Assembly (NCBI GenBank): GCA_963576725.1
Contig: OY755239.1
Coordinates: 57,579,953 to 57,643,952 of the forward strand
DNA length: 64,000 bases
From: Azorinus chamasolen
Lineage: Eukaryota; Mollusca; Bivalvia; Cardiida; Solecurtidae
Reading direction: 5' to 3'
The notes beneath the pieces are model-generated. The model saw nothing but the letters and a program-made list of their open reading frames with translations. It was not told where the DNA came from and searched no databases. Positions within the stretch are counted from its first letter, which is position 1. Every line of letters begins with the position of its first letter. The position numbers and the translations under genes are program-made. Of the stretch, positions 47,201-54,375 are shown piece after piece.

Positions 47201-50200
47201 TAAACAAACAAATCTGAACTAAAACAAATGCTTGCAAGAAAACGCCATACTGCATTTACACCGATATTTATTAAATCATTACATGTGTATTATAGTAAAG
47301 TACTAAATCTACTGTGAGTCTTATCCGATGTACGTTTTGAAAGATGCAAAAAGATGACTGTAACCCCTAGCGCTTGGTTGGACTTTATCGAATACGATAG
47401 CCGACCATATACATGTACATAACCCCTAGTTTGCCTAGCATGACCTAGAAGGCATTTACAAACAGCTTGCTCCGGGGTTATAAAACGGTTAGTTTGAGTC
47501 TGAAATCATTCTCAAACATCTGATTGGTCAGATTCTGACCAATCAGATCCTTGAGAATGATCTCAGACTCAGATTCAGAAGTTTTATAATATTGAACCCT
47601 TGAATCCAGATGATACACTATGTACATGTACATGTTCTAGGTCTTTCATCGGGAACAGTATAGTACTGACCTAACAGTAGTAACATAATATGATTTGCAA
47701 CATATCAGAATATGTCATAAAAGATAAAACATGGCATCTTACCCGAGACCACAAGTGTAATTTTCTTGGATTTGGTGGGCGACGTATTGATTCTACATTG
47801 GTATTCTCCAGCATCGTCCGGGCGCACCTGTCGTATATGAAGATTCCATTCTTGTTTCACTGGTCTCTCAATTGTCATCCTCATGTCGTGGATTACACGT
47901 TGGTCCATAACAGACAAAACCTTCAACCTAGGATCCATCCAGGCAACCTAAAGTAAACACAATCACTTGATATACAGACTGTTTAAACCCTTCGGTAAGT
48001 ATCATTGCCATTTTAAGACAGTCGGTTGCTTAACCTGTTTGTGGCCAGTGTCCTTTAAAAGGGACGTAGGCAAACAGTGAAGACCCAGATCAGAGGGCTC
48101 CCGATGGAGCCCTCTGATCAGGGTATGCACTGTTTGCTGAACCCACCGATGTCAATGGCTTGTTCCAACAAATATTCTGTTAGCTGTGCCCCCCTCGATA
48201 AAAAACGGAGTCTTCCACAATGACATTTGGACGAGTTTTCTTTAAATAATGTGGGAATAAATGGGTTAATACGGAACGTGCTCCTGTATGAACTTTCTGC
48301 ATTACTTTAGTTCTTCATAATGCAAACATCTGCTTTAAAATATAAATATGTTTATTCCTAAAGTGGTTGCTTTAGAGGAGTTCTAGAGGATCTTTCTGTA
48401 TGACTTTCACCATTCATTAAACAACAATCTGCCTAAAAGTATCTAAATTCCTCTCTACTAGAATTCCGGTTTAGAGGGCTTTACATAAAATACGCTGGTG
48501 TATAATAGACAACAGTTTCAATCAGCTGTATGTTCACTCATTTTCGTCACTAGATTTGAATGGAGAGATTTTGATATTTCAGGACATATTAACCATTCTC
48601 TTGCTGAATTTTAAAATACATTGCTCCTTATTTACCCTTGTCCTGTTTCATAATTACATATATCTTCACTGTGTACAAGTATTTCACTACATGCATTCAC
48701 TGCTGTGGAGTGCACTGGTTGCACAATCAACTTGTAAATAGTGCAGACCCTGATGAGACAGCTCCTGCAGGAGCTGTCTCATCTGGGTCTTCACTATTTA
48801 CAGGTAGGTATATTGACGTGAATAGCAAGCGAAGGGTTAAACTTATACATATCTACCACATTTGATCACATCTGTATTTAGGAACTCTCATACGAAGTAG
48901 TATCCCATATTCAATGTGGTAACAAGGAAGACAACACCGCAAATGCATTTTGTATACGCCAATGCGGTCAGCTTTTTTGTGCAAATGACCGCCGTATGAC
49001 GTACTGCATACAATTGTACGTAAATGCACAGAGAAGGGTGCACATTTTCCATACGGGTGATAAGAAAATAATTGACGTGCTCCATATATAGTGTCAACTT
49101 TCTAAGAGCTGCATTGGACCAAGTGTCTTTGAAAAACTATTGACCGAATGTAAAACAGCTTAAATCGTAAAACGAGTTTCATCTGGATCCAAGTTGGTTG
49201 CAGGCCCAGGTCGCAGTATAAAGGGTAGCATCCCAATGTAAAGTACATACAGATTCTCTCATGATAGCGAATTTCACCCGTGTACGAGAAGTCCTTACGC
49301 CTTTGATTAGGATCCAAACTGACTAAGACCCGTGTCTTTATTTCACTCTTTAAACCATGATTTATTAGAATGGAACAGCCCATCATTTTTTAACAATGAT
49401 GTCCAATCAGTATGAAAGGCTTATACTTGCTAGAGAATTGTGAATGCCAAACAGTGGAGACCCTGATCAGATGGCTCCTAGAGGAGCCATCTGATCTGGG
49501 TCGCAACTGTTTGCAAATGAAAGTACTTGTGTGTCACGTGTCCCGAGTTCAAAGGGTTAAATGCATCGAAGAAGAATCTCCGAGAATTTGCAGCGGGCGA
49601 TATGTTTGCACACCGTTACTCAGCGTGCAAATATGAAGTATTCAACACAAACTAATAACCTAAATGGTTTGGTGTGGGGCTAGGAGACGTCAAACGTATC
49701 CATTTATCAAATGGATTTGAGGTATTGTTTGACAAGAGTAAACAATACATACGTGTCTTCGGAGATTAATCACGATAGAATGGAGTCAATTATACAAAGT
49801 AGACTATTCCCAAATATAAGTCCAGGAGGTCAAATTGGGAATCCCATGTCTTCATGTATGTATTTTGTGTGAATGAACAATGCAGCTCCTATGAAACTAG
49901 AATCAACCCTTTCCCCAATAAAAACGCCTTTAATGCCTTTACCAGAAAAAACAACAAAACAACAAGAACAACAGTAGGCCCAGAAAAGATAGCTGCTACA
50001 GGAATATCCCCTGACCAGTGTTTGCTCTTGCTGCTTATGCAATTACAGTAGAACCCCTCTATTGCGACCACTGAATGAATAAAAATGGGTGTCTTTATAA
50101 GCAGGTGGTTGCTTAATGCAGGACAAAAGTAATGCAGAAATCTCCTCTAGGAGCTTTCTGCATTACTTTTGTCCTGCATTAAGCTACCACCTGCATCTAG

Positions 50201-53200
50201 CATCTATAATTATACCTCTTTCAGGTGGTCGCATTAGCGGGGTTTTACTGTATATCTATTTTGTGTGAATGAGCAATGCAGCTCTAAAACTAGAATTAAC
50301 CCTTTCCTCAGTATAAACGCCTTTTAACCCTTTCCCTGTTCTGTATTTAGTCCAATTTGAAATACCTTTTGAATATTCATAGACAAAATAATTATAATAA
50401 AATATGAAAGGTGGAACATTGTAGGCAATTTTAGAATCTTAAGAGGCAGGTCTATCAAATTCCATTAGTAAACAGAGCAGGCCCTGATCAGACGTCTCCT
50501 ATACATGTAGGAGCCGTCTGATCTGGGTCTACTCTGTTTGCGAATGTTTGAAAATGCGTTTACTAGTATATGGCGGGAAATGATTAACGCCTTTACAAAA
50601 ATAAACAGTAGACCCAGACCAGATAGCCCCTACAGGAATATCGTCTGAACAGGGTCTACTCTGGCTGCTTATGGTATCATACAGAGCTGATCATTCATTA
50701 TATTATGCATAGAATGTATGCCATTTTAAACATTAAGTTAATTAACATGCGTACATACATTATTTCGTTCATGAATATTTATGGCGTATACCGTTAACCA
50801 TTTTCTTCATATAAGCGCCTTTTCATGCATTTGCATACAGAGTAGATCCATATAAGACAGTTCCGAATGGAGCCCCTGTTCTGGGTCTACTTTGTTTGCT
50901 TATGGTATAATATCTGATTCTACAGTTTCTACATCCTGTGTAGATATGCCATTATAAAACATCGGCTAATAAATATGCGTGATGTTAGTATCTCTTACAA
51001 GTATATTAAACTGGGAAAGGGTTAATCGACCGTTGGATGGATAAACATAGGTAAGAGATATATAAAACAAACAGATAAGTAACCGTGTATTCCATAAAGA
51101 GAAATAATGGACCCAAACAGACAGATCCGGTAGGAGTCATTTGATCTGGGTCTGCTCTGTTTGCTTATAGAACTATGTATAAATGATCCTATCGTTTCTG
51201 TAATGACCAATCTTCCCTGTGCTCATGTGTTATTGTAAAACAACAATCAAAATAATATTTCTGATGTCGTTATTTTTACATGAATATATCTACTCATAGA
51301 GTTAACCATTCGCTTGCTATTCACGTCAATATACCTACCTGTAAATAGTAAAGACCCAGATGAGACAGCTCCTGCAGGAGCTGTCTCATCAGGGTCTGCA
51401 CTATTTACAAGTTGATTGTGCAACCAGTGCACTCCACAGCAGTGATTGCACAGCGAAATACTTTTACACAGTGAAGATATGATTATGTAATTATACAACA
51501 GGACACGGGTAAAGAAGGAGAAATGTATTTTAAAATTCAGCAAGCCAAGGGTTAAATGATAACCATTTCCCTTATGCAAACGCATTTTCACGCATCTGCA
51601 AACATACTAGACGCAGATAAGACGGTGCCTAGGAGCCGTCTGATCAGGGTCTGTTCTGTTTACTTATATAATTTGATAGATCTGTGTCTTTGCTTTCTAA
51701 AATGTCTACAATGTTCCACCGTCCATATTTCTTTACAAGTATTTTCTTTATGAATATTTATTAATTATTGAAATAAATTTGGAATAAACATAGAGCAGGG
51801 ACATGGTTAACGCATGGTGAAAGTAAGGCATACATGTAATGTTTCTATGGTAGTTTTCTGCCCAATGTTCGTCTTACAGAAACACACTCAAGCCCGTGTT
51901 GTATTAATTAAACTCGTCTTAATTGAAATTTTGACACGCTCCCACCCAACATTTATCATTTCAGGCTTCCTATAAAATAAATTTATACTCCAGGAACCTT
52001 CCTCCGATCTGGGTCATCACTGTTTGCAAATTTGTCAAAAGGCGACTCAACGATGTAAAGGGCAAATGCAGACTAGATTCGTATCAGATTTTAAGCCATT
52101 TAACTATTCACAGCATGAATATTCATGTAATAAATGATGAGACTGTTAATATTCATTACATTATTTTTGTTATGGCACATTGGGTCTACTCTGTTTGCAA
52201 ATGTATGGTAAGGCATATTTATGGAGTAAATGTTTTAAATCTTTCCCTTATGCAAGCGCATTTCTATGCATCTGCAAACACAGTAGACCAAGATCAGACG
52301 GCTCCTATAGGAGCCGTCTGATCAGGGTCTGTACTGTTTGCTTATGGTCTAATATAGATCTGATTCTGCAGCTTCTGCCTGAGCCAAAATGTCATGTGTT
52401 CATATGCCATTATAACAAAAATCTAATTAATATTCCTGACGTCATTATTTATTACATGAATATACAACAAGGAAAGGGTTAAGTATTCAATAAAAGCAAC
52501 TTGCCTTTTTTCCTAGTTAGCAAATTTCCTAATTCTGATGATGAACAGTCAGATATTGTGACTCACATGTTTTTACTAACATATTCGTCAAGAGATTGAA
52601 ACGCATCTCACACAGACATGCAACAACGTACTGACATTGTTTAAGGCACATTTGTATATGAAATGATGTCTGATAGATAAAATGTTTTACAAAACATTTC
52701 AATACGCATGACATACATTTGTAACAATTTCTCTGTTGAATAGTCATGGAAGAAATAATGACATCATGAATATGTATAAGGTGAATTATTAGAATGGTAT
52801 ACTTATGCACACCTCATGGTTTGGTATCGGTAGAAACTGTAGAATCAGATCTATTATAATTGAAAAAGCAAACAGAGCAGATCTTGATGTAGGAGCAGTC
52901 TGATATATGTCTATTGTGTTTGCAAAGACGTGGACAAAACGTTTGTTTGAAAGAAATGGTTAAAACTGTATTTGAATGGATATTGTGCATGCATCTATTG
53001 GCATTCATTATGCCGAATAAGCATGAACCTTTAGCCTGCTGACCAAAATATATTTACAGAATATTTCACCTACTACATTTTCAAAATTCAAGCTATAATC
53101 AATTTGTCTACCAAAATGCAGAGTGTCAAGTCAAACAGTTTGGATCCTGATGAGACGCCGAGTTACTCGGCGTCTCATCTGGATCCAAACTGTTTGCATA

Positions 53201-53432
53201 GGTATTCACTCATCCGCCCATAGCAGGCTAGAGGATAAGCAACGACCTGTTTCAAAGGATTATACTTATTTCAAGTGACAATTGTAGAGAGGTTTCGCTG
53301 TCGTTTCTGTCCAACTTACCTTATGATTGCCGACAAAATTGACAATGCATGGCAAAATGGCTGTCTTCCCGGCTTCTGCCGTGACTGTAACTGTTGAGCC
53401 TTGGAACATGGGCGACTGGCTGCTTGCTTGAG
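35139..53432 (-). CDS. Lachesin/IgLON-like GPI-anchored three-Ig adhesion protein, gene model of seven exons (5' end missing)
   Basis: Spliced exons: 53432-53320, 47947-47743, 45076-44930, 43975-43847, 40687-40400, 37677-37543, 35248-35139. All junctions have GT/AG and matching phases (1,0,1,1,1,1,1), giving 375 residues with no stop before the final TAA. Ig1 is about residues 8-106 (C29, W41, DDAGEYQC to C89), Ig2 107-198 (C130, W142, C179) and Ig3 199-294 (C222, W234, YGEYTC to C278). A Thr-rich stalk (295-339) and a small-residue plus hydrophobic C-terminal tail (340-375) follow, typical of a GPI signal. The order Ig-Ig-Ig-GPI and the Ig1 style (ILPC...VAW...EWNLHI...NTSP) match the lachesin, DIP and IgLON families of cell-surface homophilic/heterophilic adhesion proteins in neurons and epithelia. 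The signal-peptide exon was not found. Introns of about 1-5.4 kb are packed with mobile elements. Which subfamily it belongs to is uncertain. Confidence 0.85.
35324..36570. mobile_element. Family A relative (TTCGATATCTCG ends) split by a LINE fragment
   Basis: Nine bases TACAGTTGA at 35,324, then the LINE, then tttcgatatctcgtacttc from 36,284 to gttcagctgtaa. Inside, core agctcctgtaggagct, arms taggtctaaagcat / actttagacctgtatt. Confidence 0.75.
35333..36283 (+). mobile_element. 5'-truncated retroelement: reverse transcriptase C-terminus plus 3' UTR
   Basis: Frame from 35,333 reads PRAPSYGVYISQLIRFAR, ACSSIDDFNSRNLILTEKLL, one in-frame stop, GYRYHKLRKTFSKFY, GISHPEFYGDVIYKLRK, GYDPVVLQHTACLVV and NPFTVGNHAGLF. 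I recognise this as the C-terminal part of a reverse-transcriptase polyprotein abundant in bivalve and other invertebrate genomes; its clade is not clear to me. The next 500 bp are 3' UTR with the palindromic cagtgacttttgtcactg, ending cctgcatgactcatttttgta. The 3' UTR also occurs alone at 38,807-39,007. Confidence 0.8.
36726..36957 (-). mobile_element. Family E TTAA element
   Basis: TTAACCCTGTCACCGCC to gcgccgaaagggTTAA; the core is shortened (gcagtccatgatcagac...cttgaatcagtgac). Lies in the last intron of the adhesion gene. Confidence 0.8.
37303..37530 (+). mobile_element. Family C TTAA element abutting a splice donor
   Basis: TTAACCAATTCCCGCATATT to gaggtaatggaTTCA. Right edge is 12 bp from the stalk exon, so on the gene strand the intron is gtaggtactgtt followed by the element. 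Confidence 0.85.
37543..37677 (-). CDS. Exon: membrane-proximal Thr-rich stalk
   Basis: Phase 1 to 1 exon of 135 nt between a ttgtag acceptor and a gtaggt donor. It encodes a hydrophilic stretch with a run of five threonines, then SDPFNPPKVKV and YKP. No domain is visible; its place between Ig3 and the GPI tail makes it a spacer, likely O-glycosylated (inference). A family C element ends only 12 bp beyond the donor side of this exon. Confidence 0.75.
37776..37982. mobile_element. Family A MITE (TCGATACCTCGAA-type ends)
   Basis: TACAATAAAAACTCG / gggattttactgta; arms gattgcttaatgaagggtg and cctgcatgaagctacc; core agttcctagaggag. Confidence 0.75.
38227..38474 (+). mobile_element. Family B2 element, near-consensus
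   Basis: TTAACCCTTTCCCTTATGTA, gcaaacagagtagacccag, perfect core cagacggctcctataggagc, gattctacagcttctgcc, acaacagggaaagagca. A good family reference copy. Confidence 0.85.
38649..39100 (+). mobile_element. Family B2 element split by LINE 3' UTR copy
   Basis: TTAACCCGTTACTCTATAAA, core cagacggcacctgtacgag, gttgcttatgatataatgc; then after the LINE, cctgtattcatgtacc, catgaatattcattgag, aaaggg. Confidence 0.75.
38807..39007 (-). mobile_element. Solo 3' UTR copy of the 35.3-36.3 kb retroelement
   Basis: Minus strand matches 36,091-36,283 (cagtgacttttgtcactg, tgtatgtggtgtttcctgc, gactcatttttgtac), with a longer poly-C/G run (12 G on the plus strand). Flanks share aaag, a possible short target duplication. 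Confidence 0.8.
39213..39402 (+). mobile_element. Family F element, short form
   Basis: tttatttctccaccaaacc, gaatcgtctcttcgaaacg, gagcggtcacaatacaggg, tggtggagaagtgacgatt. Confidence 0.65.
39623..39680 (+). repeat. Four-unit 14-bp tandem repeat
   Basis: Units gaatgggtgtcc, gaatatgggtgtcc, ggaaatgggtatcc, gaatatggggtatc. Confidence 0.8.
39889..40345 (+). mobile_element. Family B2 element split by a family A MITE
   Basis: TTAAGCCTTTACTCCATAAA, gcaaacagagtagaccc, cagacggctcctgtaggagc; interrupted at ctaat^TA; continues agtcatgaagtcattatttc, cgattaaaggg. Confidence 0.75.
40083..40291. mobile_element. Family A MITE (GCGACCAC-type ends), nested in B2
   Basis: TACAGTAAAACCCCTCTAAT; arms gcaggtggttgcttaatgc; core aaagctcctagaggagcttt; 3' end actttattgta. 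Just downstream of the Ig3 exon donor. Confidence 0.9.
40400..40687 (-). CDS. Exon: complete Ig3
   Basis: Begins with a split Phe then PPEVDILTRRLLQY, and carries C222 (MLDCKIEANP), W234 (IVWKRKGKEL) and the DYGEYTCSATNELG motif with C278. This is a full I-set domain on one exon, phases 1 to 1. The linker FPPEV after the VTVQ of Ig2 is the spacing expected in lachesin/IgLON proteins. Donor is gtaaat. Confidence 0.9.
40715..40985 (-). mobile_element. SINE-like bivalve-type repeat, fragment 2
   Basis: tttggttcggtgtttaacg, ggaagaagaccaaag, ggtagaactaccaacg, aagccagccggaaggtgtcc, ggtcgaagaccattgccac. Lies beside the Ig3 exon acceptor. Confidence 0.55.
41257..41880. mobile_element. Family A MITE broken into halves, right half carrying a C fragment
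   Basis: Left half aagcaggtggttgcttaatg ... caaagctcctttgaag to 41,350; right half attacttttatcctgcatTAA from 41,706, entered by ccattccctcatattgacg ... gagcgaatggga, then agctgccatctacc. About 350 bp between the halves is unassigned. Confidence 0.5.
42055..42394. repeat. 340-bp palindrome enclosing a family A MITE
   Basis: Outer arms of 74 bp (acacttgacacaaacgggta ... catgagatgta and the reverse complement) differ at one position by my reading and flank the A element symmetrically. Confidence 0.85.
42127..42322. mobile_element. Family A MITE (ATAACGG-type ends)
   Basis: TACAGTAAAATCTCTCTATA, arms gactgcttaaagcaggatg, core cgcttctataggagcg, right end gagattttactgta. Confidence 0.9.
42770..43015 (-). 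mobile_element. Family B1 element, copy 4 (left TTAA lost)
   Basis: cccttcgcttgctgaatttt to agcgaagggTTAA; core cagctcctgcaggagctg. Right TTAA is shared with the next element. Confidence 0.88.
43012..43238 (+). mobile_element. Family B2 TTAA element, core eroded
   Basis: TTAACCCTTTCCTTCATATA to acagggaagggTTAA; core reduced to ggaacctataggaacag. Confidence 0.75.
43241..43463 (-). mobile_element. Family E TTAA element, core eroded
   Basis: TTAACCCTTTCACCGCC to caccaaaaaggTTAA; gtgcagtcccagatcagac present, the rest of the core deleted. Two bases separate it from the B2 copy. Confidence 0.75.
43490..43813. mobile_element. Family D remnant joined to right half of a family A MITE
   Basis: D: aaacaggttggatccagatg, gtttgacccttggtcaat, to about 43,680. 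A: gaaagctcctagaggagctt, cctgcattaaggtgacgcc, atattttactgta, ending 33 bp from the second Ig2 exon. Confidence 0.6.
43847..43975 (-). CDS. Exon: second half of Ig2
   Basis: Encodes EGEQLKITNISR, then EYMCVASNGIG with C179 and the domain's last strand KMKVTVQ. Phases 1 to 1, acceptor ctttcag, donor gtgagt. NIS (residue 168) is an N-glycosylation sequon. Odd point: the F strand reads RYCEDEYMC, so there is an extra cysteine (173) six residues before the canonical one, and the usual D-x-G before Y is missing. The exon is too short to appear as an ATG-initiated open frame. Confidence 0.85.
44456..44662. mobile_element. Family A MITE (GCGACCAC-type ends)
   Basis: CAGTAAAACCACTCTAAT; arms gcaggtggtggcttaatgc; core aactcctagaggag; TA flank intact on the right. 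Confidence 0.85.
44783..44925 (-). repeat. TTAATCATCGCAT tandem-like repeat at an intron start
   Basis: About five spaced copies of taatcatcgcat (or accatcgcat) ending five bases from the donor of the first Ig2 exon. Confidence 0.7.
44930..45076 (-). CDS. Exon: first half of Ig2
   Basis: Enters in phase 1 (split Glu) with PPIILKDAG and continues through GSTVNLWCKAHGNPEPRITW, the usual I-set A' to C strands with C130 and W142. It ends at HIPKE in phase 1 before a gtacgg donor, a less common donor form. The donor abuts a tandem ATCATCGCAT repeat that fills the start of the intron. Confidence 0.85.
45311..45555 (+). mobile_element. Family E TTAA element
   Basis: tcaaccctttcggcgcc to ggcggtgaaaggg TTAA; perfect core gccgccttttcaaggcggc. 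Confidence 0.85.
45552..45771 (+). mobile_element. TTAA element mixing D-like core and E-like tail
   Basis: TTAAACTCTTTCGCTCC; core aaacagtttgaaaccagg, aactcggcgactcatc, ccaaactgtttgttac; right arm gcagacgacaagattttgc, gaaagagTTAA. Shares a TTAA with the E element. A further D-like core follows to about 45,895. Confidence 0.6.
45899..46105. mobile_element. Family A MITE (ATAACGG-type ends)
   Basis: TACAGTAAAACCTCTCCATA; arms ggtggccgcttaaggcaatg; core gctcctataggagcg; right end gaggttttactgca, final TA mutated. Confidence 0.85.
46134..46365 (-). mobile_element. Family B2 TTAA element
   Basis: TTAACCCTTTTCTTATTCAA to gatcgaaagggTTAA; core shortened to ctataggaaccgtctgatc. Confidence 0.75.
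46445..46642 (+). mobile_element. Family F element, short form
   Basis: ctacaccaaactctatgttg, gaatcgtctcgaacaggcg, gtagtcacaacatagggttt, tggtgagatgacgag. Confidence 0.65.
46671..47118 (-). mobile_element. Family B2 element split by a family A MITE
   Basis: TTAACCCTTTTCCTGTTGA, catgaatattcataaactc; then gacactgtagaatcagat, gagcagacccatacc, atagaaagggTTAA. Confidence 0.8.
46754..46962. mobile_element. Family A MITE (ATAACGG-type ends), nested in B2
   Basis: TACAGCAATACCTCTCTATA; arms gtggttgcttaaagcaaggt; core gctcctataggggcg; TA target in the B2 long arm. Confidence 0.88.
47466..47602. mobile_element. Family K CCAAT palindrome, copy 3
   Basis: ctgattggtcagattctgac / aatctgacc-type palindrome with tctgaaatcattctcaaac / cttgagaatgatctcaga arms; lies 141 bp from the second Ig1 exon. 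Confidence 0.65.
47743..47947 (-). CDS. Exon: second half of Ig1
   Basis: Enters in phase 0 with VAWMDPRLKVLSV, carrying the core Ig tryptophan (residue 41), and ends in phase 1 after ITLVVS. It holds the DDAGEYQC motif with the second Ig cysteine (residue 89) and an NTS sequon (residue 92), a position often glycosylated in this family. Acceptor reads tttactttag, donor gtaaga. Joined to the previous exon it makes one complete V/I-set domain. Confidence 0.88.
48030..48269 (+). mobile_element. Family J TTAA element
   Basis: TTAACCTGTTTGTGGCC to aaatgggTTAA; core agggctcccgatggagccct with arms gcaaacagtgaagaccc / gggtatgcactgtttgc. Only one copy seen here. Confidence 0.65.
48285..48485. mobile_element. 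Family A debris
   Basis: ctgcattactttagttcttc, tctttctgtatgactttcacc, ggtttagagggctttac: parts of at least one A copy. Confidence 0.4.
48589..48840 (-). mobile_element. Family B1 TTAA element, copy 5
   Basis: TTAACCATTCTCTTGCT to agcgaagggTTAA; core cagctcctgcaggagctg. Confidence 0.9.
49400..49560 (+). mobile_element. Palindromic TTAA-type element related to 15,775-15,900
   Basis: cagtatgaaaggcttatac, perfect core gatggctcctagaggagcca, gggtcgcaactgtttgc, gttcaaagggTTAA. Confidence 0.65.
49853..50330 (+). repeat. Direct duplication flanking a B2 fragment and an A MITE
   Basis: tattttgtgtgaatgaacaa...ctagaatcaaccctttcc (49,860-49,920) recurs as tattttgtgtgaatgagcaa...ctagaattaaccctttcc (50,257-50,310). 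Confidence 0.7.
50044..50252. mobile_element. Family A MITE (GCGACCAC-type ends)
   Basis: TACAGTAGAACCCCTCTATT; arms gcaggtggttgcttaatgc; core atctcctctaggagct; nested in a B2 fragment. Confidence 0.9.
50296..50797 (+). mobile_element. Family B2 element carrying a second B2 in opposite orientation
   Basis: Host reads TTAACCCTTTCCTCAGTATA aacgcctt^TTAA^cgcctttac ... ataccgTTAA. The inserted copy occupies the TTAA between the two cgcc motifs. Confidence 0.85.
50324..50587 (-). mobile_element. Family B2 element, nested
   Basis: TTAACCCTTTCCCTGTTCTG to ggcgggaaatgaTTAA; core gacgtctcctatacatgtag with a four-base insert near the centre. Confidence 0.85.
50794..51025 (+). mobile_element. Family B2 TTAA element
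   Basis: TTAACCATTTTCTTCATATA to ctgggaaagggTTAA; shares its left TTAA with the previous host element. Confidence 0.8.
51080..51305 (+). mobile_element. Family B2 element, diverged
   Basis: gatccggtaggagtcatttg, gctctgtttgcttatag, atcgtttctgtaatgacc, catgaatatatctac; right TTAA shared with B1. Confidence 0.6.
51302..51555 (+). mobile_element. Family B1 TTAA element, copy 6
   Basis: TTAACCATTCGCTTGCT to agccaagggTTAA; core cagctcctgcaggagctg. Confidence 0.9.
51562..51813 (+). mobile_element. Family B2-type element
   Basis: aaccatttcccttatgcaaa, gacggtgcctaggagccgtc, atgtctacaatgttccacc (long arm as in 29,446-29,681), gcagggacatggTTAA. Confidence 0.7.
52235..52482 (+). mobile_element. Family B2 TTAA element, near-consensus
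   Basis: ttaaatctttcccttatgc, perfect core cagacggctcctataggagc, gattctgcagcttctgcc, acaaggaaagggTTAA. A weak B2-like arm precedes it from about 52,100. Confidence 0.8.
52725..52968 (-). mobile_element. Family B2 element, diverged
   Basis: gaatagtcatggaagaaata, gtagaaactgtagaatcaga, gcaaacagagcagatcttg, gaaagaaatggTTAA. Confidence 0.6.
53031..53235 (+). mobile_element. Family D element, near-consensus core
   Basis: tttagcctgctgacc / agcaggctagagg ends; perfect core gagacgccgagttactcggc with arms aaacagtttggatcctgatg / ggatccaaactgtttgc. It lies in the intron next to the first Ig exon. Confidence 0.7.
53320..53432 (-). CDS. Exon: start of mature protein and first half of Ig1
   Basis: Acceptor is a pyrimidine-rich tract ending in ttcag; donor is gtaagt. 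Enters in phase 1 and leaves in phase 0. It encodes a short Ser/Gln-rich lead and Ig1 strands A to C with the first cysteine in the ILPC context (residue 29). The open frame continues upstream to ATGs near 53,640 and happens to read a hydrophobic stretch. The strong acceptor and phase-1 entry, usual after a signal-peptide exon, make me prefer splicing; an unspliced start upstream is the alternative. Confidence 0.8.
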
Positions 53433-53925
53433 CTGAAAGGTAAATCAAAGTAAGTACCAACAAGTGAGTACCAACATCATGTAGTTTTAGGGAAGTCGAT
53501 CCAATATGGCACAGTTTATCAGAGAAATGCGGTATTTTTATAGACCGACCATTTTCCTTATTTACAGCTCTTCCTTGAGCCATAACAAACAGAAACAAAT
53601 AAAATACTTTGTTATAACAAAATTGAAAACTAAACGACACCTGTACATAAACTCAGGCACATATAAACACGCTACGGAAGTAAACAAATGATATTATAAA
53701 GAAACCGGTGGACAATGGACATCTAGAAGGCCTGATGCATGACTGAATAGAAATACAAACAAACAGCCAGAAGTATAATGAAAAGAGCAACAAGCAAATG
53801 AAATGTCCGGAAATAATATTTATGGAGCTTGAAACGTGTTAGGCGTAATTGATATTCAATTAGTATTCATTCCAAGGGATTTTTGTGTGAAAAGTAATTA
53901 TCTTTTGACAGGGTTTTAACCCTTA

Positions 53926-54125
53926 TCCCTCTGATGAATACCTGACTCTAACTTGCAACAGCTTGGATTCAGATGAGACGCCGAGTAACTCGGCGTTTCA
54001 TCTGGACCCAAGCTGTTTGACACTCGCTCAATTGTTTCTCATATAGAGCTCAATCGCATCAGAAGTAGGCAAACGTGCACTAGATCCGATTTCAAGCAGT
54101 GATTATTACATACAGCAGGGTAAAG
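53926..54125 (-). mobile_element. Family D element
   Basis: TTAACCCTTATCCCTCTGA; core gagacgccgagtaactcggc; gacactcgctcaattgtttc, gaagtaggcaaacg. Confidence 0.65.
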
Positions 54126-54224
54126 CATTAGATGCGTATGCCGTTTACTATCACGCACATTCCAACGCGCAGACCATGCCCACTGAATCACGTTTCTACC
54201 CATGTGCTTCCATCTCAGTAACCT

Positions 54225-54375
54225 TCACCCTGCTCTGAGCTTGTGCGAAACAACTGACCGAGTGTCAAACAAATAATTGTTGGATCCTGATTAGACACCG
54301 AGTTAATTCGCTGTCTCATCTGGATACAATATTCCTTACAAGTACGAGCCAGGCCACGAACAGAGGGGCGATGGG
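54225..54375 (+). mobile_element. Family D element, degraded
   Basis: caactgaccgagtgtcaaac, ggatcctgattagacaccg, gctgtctcatctggatac, gagccaggccacgaac. Confidence 0.5.
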
